A DNA stretch of 64,000 bases from Streptomyces sp. NBC_00569. Lineage in GTDB: Bacteria; Actinomycetota; Actinomycetes; Streptomycetales; Streptomycetaceae. The stretch is from assembly GCF_036345255.1 (NCBI RefSeq), contig NZ_CP107783.1, positions 3,583,501 to 3,647,500 on the forward strand. The letters are read 5' to 3'. Numbering within the stretch: the stretch's first letter is position 1; every line of letters starts with the position of its first letter. Made by a program: the position numbers and the translations under genes. This document shows, one piece after another, positions 26,777 to 35,709 of this stretch. The notes under the pieces were generated by a model. That model was not told the origin of the DNA and did not search any database. It worked only from the letters and a program-made list of their open reading frames with translations.

Positions 26777-26798
26777 GTGCAGTGATCTCCTTGTGGGG

Positions 26799-28400
26799 TT
26801 ACTGCGGGGGGTTGCCGTGCTTGCGCGAAGGCAGGTCGGCGTGCTTCGTGCGCAGCATCGCGAGGGAGCGGATGAGCACCTCGCGGGTCTCGGCGGGGTC
26901 GATGACGTCGTCGACAAGGCCCCGCTCGGCCGCGTAGTACGGGTGCATCAGCTCGGCCTTGTACTCCTTCACCATGCGGGTGCGCATGGCCTCGGGGTCC
27001 TCGGCCTCGGCGATCTGACGGCGGAAGATGACGTTGGCGGCGCCCTCGGCGCCCATCACGGCGATCTCGTTGGTGGGCCAGGCGTAGGTGAGGTCGGCAC
27101 CGATCGACTGCGAGTCCATGACGATGTAGGCACCTCCGTACGCCTTGCGCAGGATGAGCGAGATCCGCGGCACGGTGGCGTTGCAGTACGCGTACAGCAG
27201 TTTGGCGCCGTGCCGAATGATCCCGCCGTGCTCCTGGTCGACACCCGGCAGGAAGCCGGGAACGTCCAGGAGGGTCACGATGGGAATATTGAAAGCGTCG
27301 CACATCTGGACGAAGCGGGCAGCTTTTTCGCTGGCCTCGATGTCCAGGACGCCCGCGAGGGACGAGGGCTGGTTGGCGACGATGCCGACGACCTGGCCGT
27401 CCAGGCGGGCCAGGGCGCAGATGATGTTGCGGGCCCAGCGCTCGTGGATCTCGAGGTAGTCGCCGTCGTCGACGAGCTCCTCGATGACCTTGGTCATGTC
27501 GTACGGGCGGTTGCCGTCGGCCGGGACCAGGTCGAGCAGGACGTCCGAGCGGCGCTCGGCGGGGTCCTCGGAGGCCACGGTCGGCGGGTTCTCGCGGTTG
27601 TTGGAGGGCAGCATCGAGATGAGGTAGCGGACCTCGGCGATGCAGGTCTCCTCGTCGTCGTACGCGAAGTGACAGACGCCCGAGGTCTCGGCGTGCACGT
27701 CCGCGCCGCCGAGGCCGTTCTGGGTGATCTCCTCGCCGGTGACCGCCTTGACGACGTCCGGTCCGGTGATGAACATCTGCGAGGTCTCGCGGACCATGAA
27801 GACGAAGTCGGTGAGGGCGGGGCTGTAGGCCGCGCCACCGGCGCACGGGCCGAGCATCACGCTGATCTGCGGGATGACGCCGGACGCCTTGGTGTTGCGC
27901 TGGAAGATGCCGCCGTAGCCGGCCAGGGCGGAGACGCCCTCCTGGATACGGGCGCCCGCGCCGTCGTTCAGGGAGACCAGCGGAGCACCGGCCGCGATGG
28001 CCATGTCCATGATCTTGTGGATCTTGGTGGCGTGGGCCTCGCCCAGGGCGCCGCCGAAGATGCGGAAGTCGTGCGCGTAGACGAAGACCGTGCGGCCCTC
28101 GACCGTGCCCCAGCCGGTGATGACACCGTCGGTGTAGGGCTTCTTGGCCTCCAGGCCGAAGCCGGTCGCCCGGTGCCGGCGCAGCTGCTCGACCTCGTTG
28201 AACGATCCCGCGTCGAGCAGCAGCTCGATCCGCTCGCGTGCGGTCAGCTTGCCCTTCGCGTGCTGAGCCTCGGTCGCCTTGTCACTGGGCCCGCGCAGCG
28301 CCTCCTCACGGATCGCGTGCAGCTCGGCGACGCGTCCGCGCGCGTCGGTGGGCTCATCCCCGGTGGAACCGGCTGAGGCGGTGTCGTCCAAAACGGTCAT
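26799..28400 (-). CDS. accB: Acyl-CoA carboxylase beta subunit
   Basis: The 533-residue carboxyltransferase subunit makes malonyl-/methylmalonyl-CoA for fatty acids and polyketides with a biotinylated alpha subunit encoded elsewhere. Oxyanion-type glycine motifs are visible: GGAAYSPALTDFVFMV and KAYGGAYIVMDS. The residue after GGAY is Ile426, equivalent to the specificity position that is Asp in S. coelicolor PccB (Asp422) and Ile in AccB. This favours AccB, which accepts acetyl-, propionyl- and butyryl-CoA. Synteny with gltX-cvn1-cvn2 agrees. Confidence 0.93.
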   Translation of the reverse strand: MTVLDDTASAGSTGDEPTDARGRVAELHAIREEALRGPSDKATEAQHAKGKLTARERIELLLDAGSFNEVEQLRRHRATGFGLEAKKPYTDGVITGWGTVEGRTVFVYAHDFRIFGGALGEAHATKIHKIMDMAIAAGAPLVSLNDGAGARIQEGVSALAGYGGIFQRNTKASGVIPQISVMLGPCAGGAAYSPALTDFVFMVRETSQMFITGPDVVKAVTGEEITQNGLGGADVHAETSGVCHFAYDDEETCIAEVRYLISMLPSNNRENPPTVASEDPAERRSDVLLDLVPADGNRPYDMTKVIEELVDDGDYLEIHERWARNIICALARLDGQVVGIVANQPSSLAGVLDIEASEKAARFVQMCDAFNIPIVTLLDVPGFLPGVDQEHGGIIRHGAKLLYAYCNATVPRISLILRKAYGGAYIVMDSQSIGADLTYAWPTNEIAVMGAEGAANVIFRRQIAEAEDPEAMRTRMVKEYKAELMHPYYAAERGLVDDVIDPAETREVLIRSLAMLRTKHADLPSRKHGNPPQ

Positions 28401-28427
28401 GTAGCGACCTTACGAAGACCACCAAGC

Positions 28428-28467
28428 AAAACGGGCCGTCGACTCCGTACAGTCTCCGGCCCGTTTT
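28428..28467. terminator. Terminator between PL8 lyase and accB
   Basis: AAAACGGGCC and GGCCCGTTTT, a perfect 10-bp inverted repeat with a 20-nt loop. In both directions the stem ends in a run of T. It ends the PL8 transcript just upstream of the accB promoter region. Confidence 0.75.
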
Positions 28468-28554
28468 CCTGGTACCCCCGAACAGAACGTCGTCGCCATG
28501 CAGGCGAAGTGACTGCTCAGGGCCCCGCTGCCTTGTAGGGGTCACACAAATGGC

Positions 28555-30906
28555 TCAGCTGAGAGTCACCTCACACCGATGGCTCACGCATGCCTCCCCC
28601 GGAGTGACGCGCAGCCGCAGCCTACGGCCCGTGGCGACCACTTCGACCGAGGGGTCGTGGCTGACGACGCGGCGCACGGGCCGGTCCCAGGTGATGTCCA
28701 CAGGCTCCCCCGTGCGCGGCGGTTCGCTGACGGTCAGCGTCGCGGTGCGCCCCTGCCTGCGCACAAGGACGCCGGCGGGAGCCGACACGGTGAGCTCCCC
28801 CGCGCTCCCGGCCTGCCAGAAGTTCGCCGCGATCACACCGAGGGAGGGCACGGCGACGGCCTGGGCGGCGGCCGTGTTGGCGAGGACCGACAGCCAGTGG
28901 CGGTCGCCCGCGCGCCGCGCGAGGTCGTGCTTCGAGGCGCCCGGCATCAGCAGATAGGCGTACGCGGCGTCGGTGGGGTCCGTGCCGTGGTCGAGCCAGA
29001 GCGTCTGCCAGCGGCGCGTGCGGCGCTCGGTGGAGCTGGTGGTGTTGATGTCGGACCAGGCGCCGGTGCGGTCCTCGCGCAGGTGGCGCAGCGGGGCACC
29101 GCCGGGGAAGACCCAGCCGCCGTGTCCCTCCAGGTGGGCCCAGCGGGCGCGGGCGGCGCCGTCGACGGTGAAGGCCTGGGTGCCGCCCTCGCCGAGGTTG
29201 CGGTTGTCGACGACGGTCTCGACGGGGACACCGTCGGTCGCCGTGATCCCCGCGCCCAGGCAGACGACGGTGTCGGCGAGGCAGAACCACGACTTGCGGG
29301 CCTGGAGCGTCGAGCCGAGGCCCTTGACGTGCTGTCCGACCGCCGCGAACTCGCCGTCGGTGGCGCCGCCGACCCATTTCACGTCGGGCCGGGCCGCGCC
29401 CCACTCCCCGCCGGCCTTGTCGGCGAGGCGCTTGGTGGAGACGGTCGTGCCGGGCAGCCGGTAGAAGTCGACGGTCGGCCAGAACCAGTCCGTGTACTGG
29501 TCGGACCGGTCGCCGCGCTTCCCGGACGCCCACCAGGAGAGCATGCCGGCGCCGGTGTGCCAGCCGCGCGGGTTCTCGCCGTTGCCGCACTCGTAGTACG
29601 CGATCCGGTCCGAGGACATGGAGATGTTCGCGGCGAAGCCGGGGCGCTTGTGCACCGCGCGGTCCATGGCGGCGAACAGCTGGTGTCCGACGGGCTCGGG
29701 CGCGGCCGCGACGGCGGAGTCCGCAACGGCGTGCAGCCGGGACAGGTCGGCGACCCCGAACTGCCTGGCGGTCAGCAGGGGCGTGACCGTGTCCCGCTCG
29801 ATCCAGCCCTTGATCCGCCCGTGCCAGCGCTCGCGCTCGGCCGCGCTCGCGCCGGCGGCGAGCTGCGCCATGGCGGCGATCAGGACCTGGCCGTGGAAGT
29901 GGTCGCTGCGCATGACCTTGAGGTCGTCGCTGTTGAGGTAACCGCGGCTGATGGCACGGCCGTTGACGCTGTCCATCATCAGGCCGTCGAACAGGAGCGG
30001 GGCGTAGGCGTGCTCCACGCTGTCGAGGATGATCTGCCGGTTCGGGTCGGTGACGGCCCACGTGGACCCGGCGAGCAGCGCGAAGAGGCGGCCGAGCCCG
30101 TCGAGCATGACCTGTCCGTAGGTGCCCGAGTAGGCGATGCAGGTGTGCTGGATGAACGAGCCGTCGGCGTAGAGGCCGTCCCCCTTGGTGACGTAGGGGA
30201 AGACGGGCGAGAGGGCGTCGCGGGCCAGGGCCGTCCTGTCGGCGTTCCTGCCGAGGATGCCGCGCAGCGCGACCGAGCGGCACAGGTCGACGCGGTTGGC
30301 GCCGGTGGAGGTGCCCGAGTAGTCGCGCAGGACAGCGTCGGGGACGAAGTGGTCGACGGCGGCGAACGCGGCGTCGCGCCGGTCCTGCGAGAGGTGCTCG
30401 TAGAGGACGGCGACGATGTCCATCAGGAGGCGGGGGCTGCCGATCTGCCACTCCCACCAGTTCCCGTAAGGCGTGGTGGTCGCGTTGTAGACGGTCGTGG
30501 CGACGTGGTCGAGGCCCTTGACGATGTCGGCGAGGAGGCCCGTGTCGCCGGTGGATCCCGTGCCCTCCTGGGCGTACGCCTGGGTCATCGTCCACAGGCG
30601 GTTGTAGGCCTGGGTGATGCCGGCGGGCGGGTCGAAGGGGTAGCCGGGCCAGAGGGACGTGGCCGTCGGGGCCATCGTCGCCCTGAAGCCGCGGGCGAGT
30701 TCTCCGAGTTCCTTCAGGCGCGAGGCGAAGGGCTCGGCGGTGGCGTCGTAGCCGGTGCCGAGGGAGATCTCCAGCCATCGCTCGCGCAGGGCGTCGAACT
30801 CGTCGCCGGAAGCGTCCGAAGCGTCGGCGGCATGGGCGGGCGGGGCAAGCGCCGCCCCGGCGAGGAGAGTCGACGCGATGAGGAACGTGCGGCGCGTGGG
30901 TGTCAT
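28555..30906 (-). CDS. Secreted polysaccharide lyase family 8
   Basis: A 783-residue exported lyase. It starts with a Tat-type signal (MTPTRRTFLIASTLLAGAAL...AHAAD). The alpha/alpha toroid carries the PL8 catalytic residues: Asn in YGNWWEWQIG (~150) and His/Tyr in SFIQHTCIAYSGTYG (~255), with Arg in ISRGY following. The beta-sandwich C-terminal half is complete. PL8 enzymes cleave hyaluronate, chondroitin or xanthan by beta-elimination; which one cannot be told. ATG 30906 is chosen over a longer frame to 31002 because the Tat motif begins there. An 18-bp palindrome lies 21 bp upstream. A GH101 gene lies upstream on the same strand. Confidence 0.9.
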   Translation of the reverse strand: MTPTRRTFLIASTLLAGAALAPPAHAADASDASGDEFDALRERWLEISLGTGYDATAEPFASRLKELGELARGFRATMAPTATSLWPGYPFDPPAGITQAYNRLWTMTQAYAQEGTGSTGDTGLLADIVKGLDHVATTVYNATTTPYGNWWEWQIGSPRLLMDIVAVLYEHLSQDRRDAAFAAVDHFVPDAVLRDYSGTSTGANRVDLCRSVALRGILGRNADRTALARDALSPVFPYVTKGDGLYADGSFIQHTCIAYSGTYGQVMLDGLGRLFALLAGSTWAVTDPNRQIILDSVEHAYAPLLFDGLMMDSVNGRAISRGYLNSDDLKVMRSDHFHGQVLIAAMAQLAAGASAAERERWHGRIKGWIERDTVTPLLTARQFGVADLSRLHAVADSAVAAAPEPVGHQLFAAMDRAVHKRPGFAANISMSSDRIAYYECGNGENPRGWHTGAGMLSWWASGKRGDRSDQYTDWFWPTVDFYRLPGTTVSTKRLADKAGGEWGAARPDVKWVGGATDGEFAAVGQHVKGLGSTLQARKSWFCLADTVVCLGAGITATDGVPVETVVDNRNLGEGGTQAFTVDGAARARWAHLEGHGGWVFPGGAPLRHLREDRTGAWSDINTTSSTERRTRRWQTLWLDHGTDPTDAAYAYLLMPGASKHDLARRAGDRHWLSVLANTAAAQAVAVPSLGVIAANFWQAGSAGELTVSAPAGVLVRRQGRTATLTVSEPPRTGEPVDITWDRPVRRVVSHDPSVEVVATGRRLRLRVTPGEACVSHRCEVTLS

Positions 30907-30926
30907 GGGGTTGCACCTAATCAGTC

Positions 30927-30944
30927 GTAGAAAGCGCTGTCTAC
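30927..30944. promoter_or_regulatory. LacI-type operator upstream of PL8 lyase
   Basis: GTAGAAAGCGCTGTCTAC: an 18-bp palindrome with a central AGCGCT and one mismatched pair. A central CG flanked by symmetric arms is characteristic of LacI-family sites. It sits 20 bp before the lyase start codon, where a repressor would block transcription or elongation. No LacI gene is in the window. Confidence 0.6.
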
Positions 30945-30957
30945 GGTGTGCGCGGAA

Positions 30958-30985
30958 GGGGCCCCGCCACTGAGAGCGGGGCCCC
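30958..30985 (-). terminator. GH101 terminator
   Basis: GGGGCCCCGC and GCGGGGCCCC, a perfect 10-bp stem with an 8-nt loop. It lies just past the GH101 stop and before the PL8 operator, so the two enzymes have separate promoters. Confidence 0.75.
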
Positions 30986-30998
30986 GGGGGTGGTGGGA

Positions 30999-33900
30999 TC
31001 AACTACCGCAGTGGAAGCGGGCGTTGCCCCAGTCGGCGTGGTCGTTGCCCGGGCCGTCGCCGCCGTCGCCCGTGAGCAGGTCGACGTACTTGGCGCCGGT
31101 CACGTCCGCGGTCAGCGACCAGGCGTTGTCGGCGGCCTTGAGGACCGGCGACTGGACCTTCTGGGTGCCGTCCGCCTCGACGGAGAACTGCACGCTGCCG
31201 CGCGTCCCCTGCGAGTCGTCCTGGCCGACCTCGGCGGTGAACGAGGTGCAGCGGCCGCCCAGGTAGTAGCGGATCTTCCCGGGGGACGCGGTGCCGAGGC
31301 CCTTGGCGTAGACGGTGCCGTTGACGGTCAGCGGCTTGCCGTCGCCGGCGCCGGTCTCGCCGTTCTCCATGTCCTTCTCGGCGGGACCCCAGCCGTTGTC
31401 CATGGCCGTCCAGTCCAGGTCACTGGCGTACGTGTCCGCGGTGGGCGGCGGCGGGAGCGTGCGCACGGCGGCGCCCGCGGTCAGCGTCCGCGCACTGTCC
31501 CCGACGGTGTAGGTCGCCTTCGAACTCAGCTGGTACGGCTGGTACTTGGCGTCGACCGGCGGGGTGACCTGCCAGGTGGCCGTCGCCTTGGCGCCGGGCG
31601 CGACCGGGTCGAGCGTGACCGGGCCCGCGGGCTCGGCCTGCCAGCCCTCGGGAAGGTCGAGCGAGAGGGACGCGCCCTGGATCTCGCTCGCCTCGTAGTT
31701 GGTGAAGGTGGCCTCGACCTTGTTCTTCTGTCCGGGCTCCAGCGTCTCGTCCGACTTCAGGGCGAGGGTGCCGCAGGCCGCCTTCTTCTCGGCCGGGCCG
31801 AGGTCGGTGACGGTGAAGTCGTCGAGGACGAAGTCGGCGCCGTCCGGGGCCCCTTCGAGCTTGCGCAGGCCGGTCCAGGTGTCGCCGCAGCCCGCCGTGA
31901 CGGTGCCCTCGTAGTGACCCGTGGTGCGCTGCTGCCCGATCGGGGTGCTCGCGGTCTCGACCTGGTCGGGGGTGCCGTCGGCGGCGATCCGGTCGTAGCC
32001 GCTCACCCACTGGTAGGCGCCCGCGTGGCTGGACTGGTAGTCGAACGCGACCTTGTAGGCGTGCCCGTCCGTCATCGGCACCTCGGCCGGGGACGTGCGG
32101 TAGACGACGCCGGCGTTCTCCTCGTGGGACTTCAGGGACTCGCCGCCGCCGATGACGTCGTCGACGAGCTTCCCGTTCCAGCCGGCCTGGGTGTACGGGG
32201 CGTTCTTCTGCGCGATGTGCGTGCGCGGGTCCGTGACGCCGCCGGCGTCACCCTTGTCGAAGGGGCCCCAGCCCTGGTCGACGCCCTCGAAGTCCTCGTG
32301 CACGACGGTGCCGGGCTTCGTCGACGGGTCGTTGCGCACGAGACGTACGTCGTCGATGCGGACCTTCGCGGACGAGCCCTTGGCTGCCTCGATCCGCAGC
32401 GTGGTGCGGCCGTTCGCGGGCGCCGTGAAGGTGGCCTTCACCCGCTGCATGTAGGTGCCGCCCCAGTCGTTGGAGGCGACGCTGTTCTGCAGCGTGGAGC
32501 GCTCGACCGCGACCGATCTGCCGCCCGCGCTGAGCGTCGTACGGCGGGACTTGCCGGGTTCGACCTCGACCCAGGCGGAGGCGGTGTAGCGCTTGCCCGC
32601 GTCGAGTCCGCTCACGCGCTGCTCGAGCGCGGCGGTGCCGTTCCCGCTGAGGGCGGCGCTGTTGCGGCCGTGGTCGTCGGTGTCGCGCCCGACCGTGCCG
32701 TCCTTGTCCCAGGCGGCGAGGCGGGCGTCGTTGAAGCCGGGGTCCTTGATGTGCGTGCCCTCGCCCCAGGCCGGGTCGACCGCGTGCGGCGTCCTGTCCG
32801 CGGGGTAGAGCACGTACGGCTGCCCGGCCTCGGCCTTCAGCGTGACCTTGCCGCCGGAGGCCCGCACGGTGCCGGTCTTCACGCGGCCGTTGTCGGTGAG
32901 CCGGTAGACGGTGTACGAGGATCCGGGCACGGCCCAGCTCGTCGTACCGCCGTCCTTGTTGTAGTGGTACAGCTTCTTGCCGCCGTCCCACGGGAGCAGA
33001 TAGGCCGTCCCGTCGAGGACCTTCCTGCCGTGGTCGTAGAAGGTGCGCCGGCCGTCCTCGACGGTGCCGCGGAGCCCGCCGGTGAAGGTGATGTCGTCGC
33101 CGTTCCAGCGGGTGATCTGCTGGTGCTGAAGGAACTTGGCGGGCAGGTCGCGCTGCCAGACGTTGTCGTAGAAGGCGTTCCAGTCGTTCTCGCCGGTCCA
33201 GCCCTCGAACTCGTCGACGGCGCTCTGGCCGAGGACCGGGTCGCCGTTCCAGACGTCCTTCTCGCCGTTGCGGATGAAGCGGATGATCTTCGAGTTGAGG
33301 CCCTTGTCGGTCTTGGGCCCGTAGTCGAGGTCGTTGGCCCAGTGCGACCACAGCGACTCGCGCTCGAACTTGTCGGCCCACTCGGAGGCCAGGTTCCAGC
33401 CCTGGGCGCGGACGGCCTCGGCGGTCTTCTCCGCGATCCAGCCGTGCGTGTAGTAGACGTCGATGTAGATCGTCGTGAGGTTCGGGTCGGTCTCCTCGCG
33501 CAGCTGCTTGAACCGGGCGGCGAGGTCCCCGCTGTTGATGTCGCGGCGCTGGTCGATGTAGTAGCTCTGGTCGAGCCAGTTCCAGCCCGGGGCCTTGGGG
33601 TCGACCAGGTCGCCGGTGAAGTGCTTGGCGACGGGGTACGCCTCGGTGGCGTTCACGTGCACGCCGAAGCTGGTGCCGAACTTCTTGCCGCCCTTGAGCA
33701 GCTCGTTGAGGTCCTTCAGGCCGCCGGCACGCTTGTTGGTGTTGCCGCCGTAGTCGGGGTGCGCGGAGTCGTGGCCCTCGGAGGCGTAGCCCTTGAGCAG
33801 GGCGAACTGGCCGAGGTTGTCGGTCGCGAGCGAGATCCGCTTGACGTCGTCGAGCGTGCGCAGGAAGGGGTGCGTGGCCTGGCTGGCGAAGTTGAACGGG

Positions 33901-34838
33901 ATGTGCGTGATGACCCGGTCGGGGGTCGCGTCACTGCCCTTCGCCTTCACGCCGATCGAGTGGAAGGCGACCGCACCGTCCTGCCAGTCGACCTTGCCGT
34001 CGCCGTTCGCGTCGGGCGTGACGACGACCTTGGCCCACGGCAGGTCCTTGTCCGGCTCCGGGGCGCCTTCACCGCGATAGGTCCACTGGCCCGACCAGAC
34101 GCCGACGCGGGTGGAGCCGTCGGCCGACTTGCGCGCCTGGTGCCAGAAGCGGGCGTCGTCGCCGCCGGTCTTGCCGCTCGGTTTGTCGTACGTGGAGTTG
34201 GACTCGACGGCGGCGGCGAGCCGCCCCGTGTTGACGATGGCGTACGTGGCGCCGACGGGCGAGGCGTCGGCCGGGGTGTCCGCCGCGACCTTGCCGAAGA
34301 CGTCGGCGGTCCGCGTCGAGTCGTTGTCCAGCGTCGTGAACGCGGTCTCGGCGCCGCCGTCCGCGCTGCCCACGGAGACGAGGTCGTGCCCGGGTATGTC
34401 GATCGTGCCGACCCGGAAGGCCGCGGTGTCGCGCACGGCGGTCACCTTGAAGGTCGTCGCGCGCCCGCTGACGCTCAGCGAGGCGTCGATCTCGACGCCG
34501 GCGAGGTCCGGGAAGGTCAGCGTGTACGAGGCCTTGGACCCGGTGAGGACCGGGGAGCCCTTCACGGCGACCGCATACGCCTTGCCGTTCAGGGTGACCT
34601 TGTCCACCGGGTTCGTACTGCCGAGAAGCTCGGCCCCGGAGGCGCGGTCGGTGTACGCGAGGACGCGCGGGAAGTCGTCGGCGACGGCGACGGACAGCTG
34701 CGCGGATCCGATGACGGACTGCGCCACGGCGGGCGCGGGGTCGGCGGCGGCCGGCAGTACGGGGCCGGTGAGGGCGAACACGGCGGACGATGCGGCGGCG
34801 ACCGCGACGGCGCATGCGGCGCGAGATCTTCGTGACAT
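30999..34838 (-). CDS. Secreted endo-alpha-N-acetylgalactosaminidase, GH101
   Basis: A 1279-residue secreted enzyme that releases the Gal-beta-1,3-GalNAc core from mucin-type O-glycoproteins. Domains: signal peptide (to ~32), N-terminal beta-sandwich, GH101 barrel with candidate nucleophile Asp in TIYIDVYYTHGW (~463) and acid/base Glu in LASEWADKFE (~488), galactose-binding jelly-rolls, a NEW3-type Ig-like domain (ALKSDETLEPGQKNKVEATF), and a C-terminal NPCBM domain ending at Cys-Gly-Ser. ATG 34838 begins the signal peptide, but no Shine-Dalgarno is obvious. Family members are known from bifidobacteria, streptococci and Streptomyces. Confidence 0.9.
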   Translation of the reverse strand: MSRRSRAACAVAVAAASSAVFALTGPVLPAAADPAPAVAQSVIGSAQLSVAVADDFPRVLAYTDRASGAELLGSTNPVDKVTLNGKAYAVAVKGSPVLTGSKASYTLTFPDLAGVEIDASLSVSGRATTFKVTAVRDTAAFRVGTIDIPGHDLVSVGSADGGAETAFTTLDNDSTRTADVFGKVAADTPADASPVGATYAIVNTGRLAAAVESNSTYDKPSGKTGGDDARFWHQARKSADGSTRVGVWSGQWTYRGEGAPEPDKDLPWAKVVVTPDANGDGKVDWQDGAVAFHSIGVKAKGSDATPDRVITHIPFNFASQATHPFLRTLDDVKRISLATDNLGQFALLKGYASEGHDSAHPDYGGNTNKRAGGLKDLNELLKGGKKFGTSFGVHVNATEAYPVAKHFTGDLVDPKAPGWNWLDQSYYIDQRRDINSGDLAARFKQLREETDPNLTTIYIDVYYTHGWIAEKTAEAVRAQGWNLASEWADKFERESLWSHWANDLDYGPKTDKGLNSKIIRFIRNGEKDVWNGDPVLGQSAVDEFEGWTGENDWNAFYDNVWQRDLPAKFLQHQQITRWNGDDITFTGGLRGTVEDGRRTFYDHGRKVLDGTAYLLPWDGGKKLYHYNKDGGTTSWAVPGSSYTVYRLTDNGRVKTGTVRASGGKVTLKAEAGQPYVLYPADRTPHAVDPAWGEGTHIKDPGFNDARLAAWDKDGTVGRDTDDHGRNSAALSGNGTAALEQRVSGLDAGKRYTASAWVEVEPGKSRRTTLSAGGRSVAVERSTLQNSVASNDWGGTYMQRVKATFTAPANGRTTLRIEAAKGSSAKVRIDDVRLVRNDPSTKPGTVVHEDFEGVDQGWGPFDKGDAGGVTDPRTHIAQKNAPYTQAGWNGKLVDDVIGGGESLKSHEENAGVVYRTSPAEVPMTDGHAYKVAFDYQSSHAGAYQWVSGYDRIAADGTPDQVETASTPIGQQRTTGHYEGTVTAGCGDTWTGLRKLEGAPDGADFVLDDFTVTDLGPAEKKAACGTLALKSDETLEPGQKNKVEATFTNYEASEIQGASLSLDLPEGWQAEPAGPVTLDPVAPGAKATATWQVTPPVDAKYQPYQLSSKATYTVGDSARTLTAGAAVRTLPPPPTADTYASDLDWTAMDNGWGPAEKDMENGETGAGDGKPLTVNGTVYAKGLGTASPGKIRYYLGGRCTSFTAEVGQDDSQGTRGSVQFSVEADGTQKVQSPVLKAADNAWSLTADVTGAKYVDLLTGDGGDGPGNDHADWGNARFHCGS

Positions 34839-34955
34839 AGGAGACTGGGTATCTGCGCGGGCGCGGCCGGTCAACGGACTCGGCGCTCCCGGGCGGCGGC
34901 AGTCCAACAACCACCGCCCGGAAGTCCAAGTCACCGCGCACGGGCGACGGTTCGG

Positions 34956-35465
34956 TCAGCAGCCGCCGCAGTTGTAGTAGAGGACGTCCCAGTGGTTGCC
35001 CTCGTCGGCGTAGATGTTGCCGGAGCCCGACTGGTACTGCGGGGCTCCGTCACCGCGCAGGCCGATGTACGTGAACGTGTTCTTGATGTAGTTCGTGACG
35101 CAGGTGTTCTTGCCGTAGTCGAGCTTGTAGCCGTTCCAGTGCGAGTAGGTGCCGCTCGCGTGACCGGTCTCGGTGCCGCCGGTGATGTTCAGGGCGCAGC
35201 CGGTGGCGCGCTTGAGGGTCTGGGCGCCCTGGGCGGTGGCGAGGTTGAGCTGGTCGAAGGACGTACAGGTGGAGTTGTTGCGGTTGGAGCAGCCGCCGGA
35301 GGACGACCATGTGATGCCTACCTGGCTGAACATGGAGGTCGCGGTGGCGTGGGTGATCTTGGTGGCGGCCTGGGCGTCGGTGGCGGAGCTGAACACACCG
35401 AAGCCGGGGGCGAAGAGGGCGCCGAGTACGAGCGCGAGGGCGCTCACGACCGAGCGGATTCTCAT
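34956..35465 (-). CDS. Small secreted protein, possible M15-type metallopeptidase
   Basis: A 169-residue protein with a Sec signal (MRIRSVVSALALVLGALFAPGFGVFSSATDAQA) and an exported domain with six Cys (several paired: GGCSNRNNSTC, TGCALNI, NTCVTNY, YYNCGGC). Two segments recall zinc D-Ala-D-Ala carboxypeptidases: SHWNGYKLD fits HxxGxxxD, and HWDVLYYN lies where the last zinc ligand region is expected. That would make it a small cell-wall or peptide hydrolase. It is short for the family, so the assignment is tentative. It lies upstream of GH101 on the same strand, separated by 117 bp. Confidence 0.55.
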   Translation of the reverse strand: MRIRSVVSALALVLGALFAPGFGVFSSATDAQAATKITHATATSMFSQVGITWSSSGGCSNRNNSTCTSFDQLNLATAQGAQTLKRATGCALNITGGTETGHASGTYSHWNGYKLDYGKNTCVTNYIKNTFTYIGLRGDGAPQYQSGSGNIYADEGNHWDVLYYNCGGC

Positions 35466-35651
35466 GGGGAGGAGGTCCTTCCTGCTGGTGACCGTGCTGA
35501 CTGTGAGACGGCTGTGCAGGTGGAGCAAGGAGATAGTGCCCGAGTTCTACGCGCGTCCGCCAGAGCGCGTCGGATGACGACGCGGTGTAATCGAGACGAC
35601 ACCAGATGTTGGATGTTGAAAGTTGAACAGAACGGCGCTACAGTCGAGCTC

Positions 35652-35672
35652 GTTGAACGTTAAACATTCAAC
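35652..35672. promoter_or_regulatory. 21-bp palindrome upstream of yceI (MarR-type site)
   Basis: Positions 35652-35672 read GTTGAACGTT-A-AACATTCAAC, symmetric except for one pair. TTGAA/TTCAA arms are typical of MarR-family operators, and yceI genes are often next to a marR gene; none is present here. A related GTTGAAAGTTGAAC lies about 40 bp further upstream (near 35610-35624). Confidence 0.6.
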
Positions 35673-35709
35673 GGACTCCCCCGCCCCATCCCGTCCCCAA
35701 GGAGCAGTC

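Noticed and set aside
30948..34835. 1295-codon frame antisense to GH101
   Set aside because: Composition typical of an antisense shadow; GH101 catalytic and binding domains are on the minus strand.
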